Below are positions 49,191 through 57,875 of a DNA stretch of 64,000 nt, piece by piece. Source of the DNA: Nosema muscidifuracis (lineage: Eukaryota; Microsporidia; Nosematidae). The position numbers and the translations under genes are program-made. A model generated the notes under the pieces. That model was not told where the DNA came from and searched no databases. It saw only the letters and a list, made by a program, of their open reading frames with translations. Position 1 is the stretch's first letter. Every line of letters starts with the position of its first letter. The stretch lies in contig JAIOKI010000023.1 of NCBI GenBank assembly GCA_028335825.1, positions 304,490 to 368,489 of the forward strand. The letters are read 5' to 3'.

Positions 49191-49855
49191 TGGGGTAAAT
49201 TAAAAATGAAATAAAAATATAAAAAAATTAATTTAATTTAATTAAAAACTAAAATAATATTTGTAATGAATATTTTATTCTTTGATAACAAATATTTATC
49301 ATTAAATTAATTATTACGTCATTGATAATATTTTATTAAAGAGTTAATCTTCTAAACATAAAGATATTTAAAATAAGATATATTGATGACATAATTATTA
49401 TTTAATAACATTATAGAAGTATGATTTTAAATAAAAATATTAAATTTTAATATTGAAATAAAAATATTGTTTTGATATTTCATCATATGTTATTTTTAAT
49501 GATAAATTATATTCTATCATACTATTGTTTTATAATATAAAATATATTTTATAATATGTTATTTTATTATGATATAATATTTTCTTTCTATAATATAGTT
49601 TTAAATATTTAAAATATCTTTTTTCTATCATATTTTAATTCATACGTTTAAAAATATCTTTTTTTGATGCTTGGAAATAATCAAATTATATAGTTTAGAA
49701 ATTTAACTGATATTAAGATTATTACTAAAGAATTTAAATTTTCTGATACTAACATTTTTTTTTAATTTAAATTTATTAAAAAATAAATAATCATAAAAAT
49801 ATTTTAGAATAACTAAAATTAATAAAAGACTGTTTTTTATTAACATTTGTTTATT
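49191..49855. other. AT-rich spacer
   Basis: 665 bp of A/T-rich sequence with scattered TATAATAT runs (about 49500-49600). No gene or clear tandem array is seen. Confidence 0.45.
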
Positions 49856-50701
49856 TTATTTATTTTCCCATTTTTTAATTAGCATAGCGAAATTAAAAGA
49901 TCTATTCTTTGATTCTAATATTATTTTATCATTTTCTTTAGTTAAATAAAGAGTGTTTATATTATTTTTATAATCATTCACCAATTGAGACTTTTCCTTA
50001 CATTCCTCTACCATATAAATATTATCTTTGATAGTTTCATTCACCAATTTAGACTTATCAATACATTTCTCTACCATATAAATATCATCTTTGATACTTT
50101 CATTCACCAATTGAGACTTTTTATTACATTCCTCTACCCTATAAATATTATCTTTGATAGTTTCTTTTATTAAATTAGACTTTTTTTTATTTACATTTTT
50201 CTTTGTCTTAAAAATCATTTCAAAAAACTTGACCTTCTCTTTTACATTAGAAATTTTAGTTTTATCTAATTTACTAACAAGAAGTTCTTCATCAGTATTC
50301 CTACTTTTTAATGTATTATTAAATCCCAATCTAGATTCGAGATCTTTTTCTCTCCTTGATATTTTATCTTTTAGGATACATAATTGTACTTCACAATAAT
50401 CTCTTATCATTTCTATTTTATCTTTCTTATTATCTGAAATATTCTCAGATCTATCACAATTTCTTATCATTTCATTATTCTGTATATGAAATGATACTTT
50501 CTTATCAATCTTAGTATTTTTTTTTTTAAGATTAACCTTTGTCTCAATTAAGTCAATATTTTTATGAGACAGGAGGTTGTTATCTTCTTTAGTATCCTTT
50601 ATACTTGTATTTTCATTAACTTTATCTTTCTGAGTAAAGTTAATCACGATAGTCTTGCTTCGTGCTGTTCTTCTTTTAAACATTGGCTTCTTACTTTGCA
50701 T
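49856..50701 (-). CDS. Basic protein with 21-residue tandem repeats, unknown
   Basis: 281 residues, Lys-rich. Near the C-terminus a 21-residue unit (KSQLVNESIKDDIYMVEKCI, next K) repeats about three and a half times (about 170-245), with Cys conserved at one position in each copy. N-terminal half: basic and disordered with KRRTARSKTIVINF at 9-22. No domain recognised, no signal peptide. No CCC motif. Confidence 0.6.
   Translation of the reverse strand: MQSKKPMFKRRTARSKTIVINFTQKDKVNENTSIKDTKEDNNLLSHKNIDLIETKVNLKKKNTKIDKKVSFHIQNNEMIRNCDRSENISDNKKDKIEMIRDYCEVQLCILKDKISRREKDLESRLGFNNTLKSRNTDEELLVSKLDKTKISNVKEKVKFFEMIFKTKKNVNKKKSNLIKETIKDNIYRVEECNKKSQLVNESIKDDIYMVEKCIDKSKLVNETIKDNIYMVEECKEKSQLVNDYKNNINTLYLTKENDKIILESKNRSFNFAMLIKKWENK
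49985..50175 (-). repeat. 63-bp coding tandem repeat
   Basis: Three full copies and part of a fourth encode the 21-residue units of the 281-aa protein. They contain TCACCAATTGAGACTTTT and CTACCATATAAATATTATCT on the + strand. Copies differ by a few bases each. Confidence 0.75.
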
Positions 50702-51343
50702 TTGTTTTTTAGAATATTTTTATTTAAATATTTAATCTAACGAACAAATTTACAAAGAAATTATTTTATTTGTTTAAATTCAGGAAATGTTAAATATTTA
50801 ATTTTATAAAATAAAAGTTTATTTAATTATTTATATAAGCTTACATTCCACAATATTTTTCTTATTATGTTTATCTATTTTGATAACAATATTTTAGACT
50901 AAGTTTACAAGGGTCATATTAAGCTTAGGATTATAGACAAATATCTTCTCTGGATGAACAATTAAAATAATAATAATTTATTATTGGTGTATTAGTAAAT
51001 ATTAATTTTTAATATATCAAATATTGTTAATCTTTTATTAAGAGTAAAATAAATGAATGAACAATTAAAATAATAATAATTTATTATAAAATATATCATA
51101 AAATTAGACAATAAAAATTGACTTAATATTTAATTAAAATATTCTAAATGAATGTTACTAAATAAATATAAAAAATATTTTATTAGTTTATATTTATAAT
51201 AAGAAATTTATTAGAAAGATTTTATGATATATTAAAAAATTATAATCAATATAGAATTTCAAAACTAAATAAAAATTATTCAAAATTAATTAAAATAAAT
51301 TTTATTTTGTAAAAAGTATATATTATGATTCAAAAAAGAGGGA
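50702..51343. other. Spacer with one direct duplication
   Basis: GAACAATTAAAATAATAATA is found twice (near 50958 and 51060). The rest is plain AT-rich. An orphan GGG near 50911 has no ORF after it. Confidence 0.45.
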
Positions 51344-52669
51344 ATGAAAAATTTAATGTATCTTTTAATTATGTACATTTCATTTATATTTTCAACAACT
51401 GAACTTACCTCTAAGAATATAGTTGAAGATGATATTCATCAATCTAATAACAATATAACTAAAGAAAATGAAATATCGGATTATAAATGTGTGACTGATC
51501 ATAGACGTAAACCTGATATACAAAGTAAAAAGAGTAATATACTTAATCAAGAGAGTACTATTAGAGAAAATATCAAGGAAGATATTAAAGAAGATATTAA
51601 AGAAGAATCAAATAATAAAAAAGGTACAAATATGAAAAGAAAAAAAGGGTTGGCTCATAAAGAGAATATTGATTTACAAGATAATTTATCAGATCCTAAT
51701 GAATGTGAAATAAAACTTGATGATAGTTCTTCAAAAAATAAATCAGATAATTTAAATATTTCAATTGAGAAATCACTTACAGAATTTCAAGAAAAAATAC
51801 TTTTTATAGTTAATGAACGAATTAAAAATCTTGATCAAGATAATATAAACAGAGAAAATATGTTTTTAGGCTATACTTATGAAAAAATAAATGAAATTAT
51901 AAAAATACAACTTGATAACAACGAATTAAGAATGAAAAGTGCACTTAAAAAAGAAATCGATAATTTTAGAAATGAAATAAACGAACATCACGAAAATTTA
52001 TTACAATTTTTGAAAGAGAATATATATTTTTATATTACAAAATCGATGAGAGAATCTGAATCAAAAATTATAAATAATTTAAATTTAATATTAAAAGATT
52101 TACAGGAAATTTCTGATCATAACGTTGCTAAGACTGAACTTTTATCTGAAAAAATCGATCAAACTCTTGAAAAAATTCAAACAAAAGATGATTCAAAAAG
52201 TAGTTTAAATCCTCTTGAGAAAGAACATTTTAATTATAAAAAAAGTAGCGAATTTTTGGATATTCGTTATGATGAATTTAAAAAATTAGTTTTTAAGATT
52301 TTAGATGATGTATCTGAACAACAAAAATCAATTAAGAATTTACTAGAAATTTTTATTGAATCAAATTTCCGCAAAGATGATAAAATTAATCCTCTTCAAT
52401 CTACTTTGTCGCATCAAAATACTTCTCAGTCAGTTCAAGAACATAAGATCGATATCCAAATACCAAGTTTCTCTTTAAATCTACCTGTTGAAAGTTTTGA
52501 ATCAAAAGATTCTAATTTATTTTCTGAAGTTTTAACTACCAACCCAGTTTTAGATCCTTCTCAGAAAAATCTAGTAGATTTTCTAAATAATATTACGAAA
52601 GAAGGACTCAGATCAAAAAATTGTATTGAAAATCTTCCTAAAATATCTAACGAATCAAGCAAGTTTTGA
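51344..52669 (+). CDS. Secreted coiled-coil protein, unknown
   Basis: 441 residues. A signal peptide (MKNLMYLLIMYISFIFST) precedes a Lys/Glu/Asn-rich disordered head with NIKEDIKEDIKEES repeats (about 73-86). A long helical, coiled-coil-rich region follows (about 140-345), then a Ser/Pro/Asn-rich end. No cysteines besides a few scattered ones. No family recognised. GGG lies one base before the ATG. A candidate spore-surface or polar-tube-associated protein by topology only. Confidence 0.7.
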   Translation: MKNLMYLLIMYISFIFSTTELTSKNIVEDDIHQSNNNITKENEISDYKCVTDHRRKPDIQSKKSNILNQESTIRENIKEDIKEDIKEESNNKKGTNMKRKKGLAHKENIDLQDNLSDPNECEIKLDDSSSKNKSDNLNISIEKSLTEFQEKILFIVNERIKNLDQDNINRENMFLGYTYEKINEIIKIQLDNNELRMKSALKKEIDNFRNEINEHHENLLQFLKENIYFYITKSMRESESKIINNLNLILKDLQEISDHNVAKTELLSEKIDQTLEKIQTKDDSKSSLNPLEKEHFNYKKSSEFLDIRYDEFKKLVFKILDDVSEQQKSIKNLLEIFIESNFRKDDKINPLQSTLSHQNTSQSVQEHKIDIQIPSFSLNLPVESFESKDSNLFSEVLTTNPVLDPSQKNLVDFLNNITKEGLRSKNCIENLPKISNESSKF

Positions 52670-53074
52670 TTAATTAAATATTGTAAATATGTGAATTTAT
52701 TTGATTACACTTTTTAAAAAATTGATATATTATTAACGTTATCCTTTCATTTCAAAAATATATTTTGTCAGTAATATTAATTAAATACATCTGTCAAATT
52801 AAGTGAAATAAAAAACACAAAAAGTTGATAACGAAGGTTTATGAAAGTTAACTTGTTAACCTATTTTAATTAAGGCTTTACTTTAGAAGGGAATAGTAAG
52901 TTATAAAATTAAAAAAATTGAGTGTCTTTAAAAGATCAAATATTAATTAAATATAAAAGTAAATCTTTTAATTAAAATATTTTTAATCATTTTTTAGACG
53001 AAACGTTTAACAAATTCACATTCAATTTCCTAAATATGATAAATTATGCTAAATATTAAATCAACTTTAAATAT
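52670..53074. other. Spacer, nothing recognised
   Basis: 405 bp of complex AT-rich sequence with no tandem array. A GTTAACTTGTTAAC inverted repeat is present near 52848. No gene is seen. Confidence 0.4.
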
Positions 53075-54775
53075 TTATTTATATTTCTCATATAAATCTA
53101 ATTTTTCATCTATGACGCTACACAAATTATAATTCTCCTTCACCAATCCTAGAACTTCATCATCTTTGTCTTTATTCTCTTCCATACTTTTATAAAAATT
53201 ATCTGATACTTTTTCAAATTCTTTTACACATGTTATTAATTCATCATCATCATCGTTACGTGATATTTTCTTGGAATAGTCGTCAAGAAGTTTTTCAAAG
53301 AAATCGATATTTTCTTCCAATTCATTAAGTCTAATTTCTTCTTTATCTAAATATTGACTAAGTACTTTGTAATTATTAAGACTTTCTAAAAGTTTTTCAT
53401 CTTCTTCATATATTTCTCTTGCTTTATTGTTAAATTCATTTATATTCTCTTCTAATTTACGTGTTTGTTCTTGTAAAATTTCGTATAATGTCATTTGAAC
53501 GAAAGTTGTATTTCTTTCTGTATTTACGAACTTGCTATTATCTCCAAATATAGAAGTTTTATTATATTCTTTATTATCTAATTTTTCAGTTTTATCAGAT
53601 GTACTCACAGAGATATTTTTTATAGTAGTATCTTCTTGTTTAGTTGATCCAAATTGAGTCTTATCATTTATTAAAGGAGTATTTTCAGTTTTTGATTCTT
53701 GATTAGTAACAAATGGAATATTGGTATTAACTTGAGATGTATTTGATTGTGGTTGAGCAGTAAAAACAGAAGAAGCTTGTTGTTTCATGGCAGCTTGAAC
53801 AAAAGGATTTTGAGTTTGGTTCTGTTGAATTGAATTAGAAGAAGTTTGTTGAGATGGAAATACTCCACAAGAAGTTGTTAAAGTATTAGGCTGCGCATTA
53901 GTTGAAATAGAAGATTGAGTACCAAATGAAGATGGTTGCTGAACATTAGAAAATGTACTAGGTTGTGTACTTGAAGCAAAAGATTTTTGATCGTTCGTAA
54001 ATAAAGTATTAGTTTGTTTTTGTGCATTGGCAAACGGATTAACTGGCTGAGTACTCATAGAAGAAGGTTGTTGAGCATTTGCAAATGGATTAGGCTGAGA
54101 AGCATTATTAAATACATTAGGTTGTTGTTGAAAAGTTTCGGTTGTATTCGTGCTTACTTGTTGTGCGGCTACAAACGGATTAACACTTTGTGGCTGAGCA
54201 GATCCAAATGGAGTAGCAGATTGAGTATTCGAGCCGAAGACACTTGTCTGTTGATTTCCAGATAGTGGATTCGTTTGTGCACTAGAAAAAGCATTCTGTG
54301 AAGCTACAAATGGATTAACACTTTGTGGTTGAGCAGATCCAAATGGAGTAGCAGATTGAGTATTCGAGCCGAAGACACTTGTCTGTTGATTTCCAGATAG
54401 TGGATTCGTTTGTGCACTAGAAAAAGCATTTTGTGAAGCTACAAATGGATTAACACTTTGTGGTTGAGCAGATCCAAATGAAGAAGTTCCTTGTGCATTA
54501 CTCAATATGTTTGATTGCTGTTGTGGATTTCCAAAAATATTTGATGTTGTTTGTTGTGAATTTCCAAAAATATTTGAAGTTGTCTGTTGTTGAGGAGCAT
54601 TAGCAAAAGGATTATTTGTCTGTTGCTGAGGAGCATTAGCAAAAGGATTATTTGTCTGCTGTTGAGGAGCATTTGCAAAAGGATTATTTGTCTGTTGTTG
54701 AGGAGCATTTGCAAAAGGATTCTGGTTGATATTATTTTGATCATCATTTTTCTGGTTAAAGGAATTGTAATTCAT
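53075..54775 (-). CDS. NSP1: Nucleoporin Nsp1/Nup62-like
   Basis: 566 residues. The first 430 are Asn/Gln/Ser/Pro-rich with nucleoporin-type Phe motifs: four units of NNPFANAPQQQT (19-70), then NIFG, SVFG and TPFG. The C-terminal 130 residues are the coiled-coil Nsp1_C domain (TLYEILQEQTRKLEENINEF, LLESLNNYKVLSQYL). Nsp1 lines the central channel of the nuclear pore and forms a triple coiled coil with Nup57/Nup49-type partners. NPF motifs outnumber classical FG motifs. CCCCC lies four bases before the ATG. Confidence 0.85.
   Translation of the reverse strand: MNYNSFNQKNDDQNNINQNPFANAPQQQTNNPFANAPQQQTNNPFANAPQQQTNNPFANAPQQQTTSNIFGNSQQTTSNIFGNPQQQSNILSNAQGTSSFGSAQPQSVNPFVASQNAFSSAQTNPLSGNQQTSVFGSNTQSATPFGSAQPQSVNPFVASQNAFSSAQTNPLSGNQQTSVFGSNTQSATPFGSAQPQSVNPFVAAQQVSTNTTETFQQQPNVFNNASQPNPFANAQQPSSMSTQPVNPFANAQKQTNTLFTNDQKSFASSTQPSTFSNVQQPSSFGTQSSISTNAQPNTLTTSCGVFPSQQTSSNSIQQNQTQNPFVQAAMKQQASSVFTAQPQSNTSQVNTNIPFVTNQESKTENTPLINDKTQFGSTKQEDTTIKNISVSTSDKTEKLDNKEYNKTSIFGDNSKFVNTERNTTFVQMTLYEILQEQTRKLEENINEFNNKAREIYEEDEKLLESLNNYKVLSQYLDKEEIRLNELEENIDFFEKLLDDYSKKISRNDDDDELITCVKEFEKVSDNFYKSMEENKDKDDEVLGLVKENYNLCSVIDEKLDLYEKYK
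54171..54490 (-). repeat. 135-bp near-identical coding duplications in the nucleoporin
   Basis: Copies begin at about 54171, 54306 and 54441 (last partial); each encodes 45 residues. The DNA copies differ by only a few bases, so the expansion is recent. Confidence 0.8.
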
Positions 54776-56126
54776 CTTTGGGGGCTGAAAATATTACAAA
54801 TAAAATTTTAAACAATTTTTATAAGTTAAGGGCGTTATAATAATAATTGCCTAAATGTATAATGTAATATTGATAAAAACATAGTTAAATAGATTTAAAT
54901 TTTTGATAAATATCTTCTGATAACAGTAGATATTACCTTTATTTCATACTTATTTAATCTTTCTTAATTATTTTTTTTACAACTAGTCTGAAACATCATT
55001 TTACATTCTTAAAAGCTCATATTAAGGAGGTACTATCTATTTATTAAAAATGATGATCTTTTATCATAAAAGAAAAATAAAATATTTATTTTTTTCCTAA
55101 AAGCTTATACAAAAACAGTTAATTATCTTTAAATAAATTTTTTAATATCATATCTTTTTATAATAAATTTCAAGGATTGATAAATTAAATAAAAGTTTTA
55201 AATTTTTATATTTCATGCCCTTGTGATGGAAATTTCTTTATTTTTTATATTTTAATTAATCATAATAAAAATCATAGTCAATTAAATTATTTTATTCTGT
55301 AATTTATAATCTCTAGTGAAACACAATACTTGTACCACTTTTCAGATACATAATATAAATTAAATATAGTACATATTTTGTCATGACAGATACATTTAAT
55401 TTTAAAATTATCTATCAAGAACAAATTAATATTCATAACATTTCGATTAAGCTTACATTTGCATAGAAAATGATTTAAATTTCAATAATAATAACTTAAT
55501 TCTTTAACTTGCATATTTATAAATCATCAATTGTTTTATACGTTCATTAGAAAATAATTTAAATGGGGTTTCTAAAGAGCCTGAATCTTTTTAAAATGTT
55601 GAACATACTAAAAAACGAAGCACATTTATTATTTATAAAAAATTTGTTTTTAAAATAATCGATGAACTTTGATCTATAGCACTGTTTATTAGAAATTTAT
55701 AATGTAATTAATATTTTTTTATCCGAGTGTTATATTTATAAACTATCCTTGACATGTTTTGTATTAAAGTTTTTAATAAATAATATTTTGACGTATCATT
55801 ACTTCATTTCAAAAGATAATTAAAAAATTAAATTTTACAAGTAATGAAGTAATGCTAAATTACTAGATATTTGTGAACAATTTACTAGTTTTTTAAATAT
55901 AATTATAGTCTCATTTTTATAATAGAAATATTAGAGATTATTTTCATATCAAAATTTAAGAGTAACAAAAAATATTAATTGATGTAATAACCTGCCCTTA
56001 TTTTTTATTTTGATTAAAATTTAGTATTGTTATTCTCCAACATTTTTTTAATAATTCTTTATATTTTTATGTAAAATTAGTATGTTAATTAAAAAATAAT
56101 TTTACTTATTTACATTATTTAATTAC
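54776..56126. other. Complex spacer with possible gene relics
   Basis: 1.35 kb with no tandem array. Two stop-poor stretches look like decayed coding: the minus-strand ORF at 55287-55436 (listed separately; its frame stays open upstream to about 55480) and a plus-strand stretch at about 55530-55680 with residues such as RSLENNLNGVSKEPESF and NVEHTKKRSTFIIYKKFVF separated by a stop. No relatives recognised. Confidence 0.4.
55287..55436 (-). CDS. Possible small ORF or gene relic (49 aa)
   Basis: Begins MNINLFLIDNFKIKCICHDK and ends EKWYKYCVSLEIINYRIK. The mix of Cys, Trp, Tyr and Asp is unlike random translation of local spacer. The frame remains open about 15 codons upstream without another ATG, suggesting the tail of a lost larger gene. 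No CCC motif. Confidence 0.3.
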   Translation of the reverse strand: MNINLFLIDNFKIKCICHDKICTIFNLYYVSEKWYKYCVSLEIINYRIK

Positions 56127-57128
56127 TTAGGGTCTTCTACCATAATTTTTAGAATATTCACGAGTTTCTACTCCATTAGCACAGGATGCTCCATGACAAT
56201 TAGTTAAATCAGTTTGAGAGGGTTCAGGTAGAGAAGGACCATATCCATTCTTTGGTAAAGTAGGCCCATAACCATACTGAGGTACAGATGAACCAGACAT
56301 ATTTTGAGGCAAAGAAGGACCATATAAACTTGTGGGTCTTGGAGGATTTTGTAGAGGACATTCACTGGTAGGTGTATTATTGTTTAATAAAGCTATCAAA
56401 ATATTTAACAAAATGACTTGGTTAGGGTCTAAATTAGATCCTTGAGAAAAAGAAGCTCCTAGAAGACTTTGGAGAATTGCTGGATTAATACCTCCTTGTA
56501 TATTCTGATTTCCTAATAACCCTGAAGGATATCCTTGTAGATTAGCATGTAATGGATTGATACCATTACATGCACCTAAAAAACCAGTATTTCCTAATAA
56601 ATTTTGATTGGCTGGTAACGTTATTCCTCTTTGACTGATTTTTTGTAGAATTATTGGTATAATAGAAGTCAAGATATTTGGATTTGATTCAGAAGTAGTG
56701 GAAGTATTTTGATTATAATTTAGTAGATATAAAATATACATGATAAGATCATTATTATTACCAGAACCAAGGGAATTAGCTAATAAAGGAAGAATATTTT
56801 GTAAAGGGTTTGTAGATGGATTGATTGTTCTTTCTTTTTCTTTAGTATCTTCTTTTTTACTTTGAGATGTTTTGATATTATCCATAAGATTTTTTAAATT
56901 TTTTTCCTGTCTCTCAATTTCATCTCTAGTAATTGTATCAATTTCTTTTTTAACATTTCTTAATGTTCTTTGTTCACTTTCTGTAAGATTCTCTTCGATA
57001 GTCTTATTTATTCCGTTAGCAAATGATGCAAGAATATTTCTCAATCCTTCGTAAGTAACTGGACCTGTAGGATCACTATTAAAAGATGCTAGTATAGATG
57101 AAGAGTATAGTATTATAAAAAATATCAT
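56127..57128 (-). CDS. Secreted Asn/Leu/Pro/Gly-rich protein, spore-wall or polar-tube candidate
   Basis: 333 residues. A signal peptide (MIFFIILYSSSILA, cleavage before SFNSD) precedes a charged helical part (about 28-105), a Leu/Asn-rich central domain (about 110-245) and a Pro/Gly/Tyr-rich end with four YGPSLP, YGPTLP-like units (about 268-304) and a C-terminal Cys pair in NCHGASCANG. Proline-, glycine-rich secreted proteins with repeats are typical of microsporidian polar tube or wall, but no specific match is seen. No CCC motif. Confidence 0.7.
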   Translation of the reverse strand: MIFFIILYSSSILASFNSDPTGPVTYEGLRNILASFANGINKTIEENLTESEQRTLRNVKKEIDTITRDEIERQEKNLKNLMDNIKTSQSKKEDTKEKERTINPSTNPLQNILPLLANSLGSGNNNDLIMYILYLLNYNQNTSTTSESNPNILTSIIPIILQKISQRGITLPANQNLLGNTGFLGACNGINPLHANLQGYPSGLLGNQNIQGGINPAILQSLLGASFSQGSNLDPNQVILLNILIALLNNNTPTSECPLQNPPRPTSLYGPSLPQNMSGSSVPQYGYGPTLPKNGYGPSLPEPSQTDLTNCHGASCANGVETREYSKNYGRRP

Positions 57129-57875
57129 TATTATTAAAAAACACTTCTTTTTATACTTTTTTATTTAGTAAGATATTTCTTAATTTAATTTATTCTTAAT
57201 TTATTATAAAATTTTTATCAAAGAAATGAAATATTTTTATAATTTAAAATATTTTTTTTTACATTCTTTAAATTATAATTTTTTTTATATTATGAATTTT
57301 TTTAAATTATAAATTTTTTTATATTATAAATTTTTTTATATTATAAATTTTTTTATATTATAGATTTTTTTAAATTAGTTTATGCAATTCTTTAAATTAT
57401 GAATTTCTTTATATTATAAATTTTTTTAAATTAGTTTATGCAATTCTTTAAATTATGAATTTCTTTATATTATAAATTTTTTTATATTAGTTTATGCAAT
57501 TCTTTAAATTATAAATTTTTTAAATTAATTTATACTTCTTTATTTTAATAAAATACTCAGATTTATAATCTTCTGATTTTAATCTATCATTCAGATAGAA
57601 AGTTTAATTATTTTAAAATTTTATTTCCAAATTAGAACCCTTACAAATAAGAATTAATGAAATTATTATTAGATTGATAGAATCAGTTAATATTACAAAT
57701 AACAATAAGTCAATATTACAAATAACAATAAATTAATATTTTTTTTAACAATATATTCTATCTAAAAAATAATCAATAACAAATACAATCAGCCACAGAT
57801 CAATTTATTTACGAATTGACTAGAAAATTCAAGAATTTTTTAAATATAAATTTTTAAATTTTTCTACCCATAAAA
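57129..57875. repeat. Spacer with TTTTTTATATTATAAA array
   Basis: About 57270-57535 consists of AAATTATAAATTTTTTTATA units and three copies of a longer TTAGTTTATGCAATTCTTTA unit (near 57376, 57431, 57490). A short duplication with AATATTACAAATAACAATAA lies near 57690-57735. CCC precedes the next gene. Confidence 0.6.

Noticed and set aside
54014-54811. Several + and - frames within the nucleoporin repeats
   Set aside because: Alternative frames of the same repeats; only the main frame has NPF/FG units and the Nsp1 coiled coil.
56127-57128. Assignment to a named polar tube protein
   Set aside because: No diagnostic Cys pattern or repeats of a known PTP can be seen; left as unnamed secreted protein.
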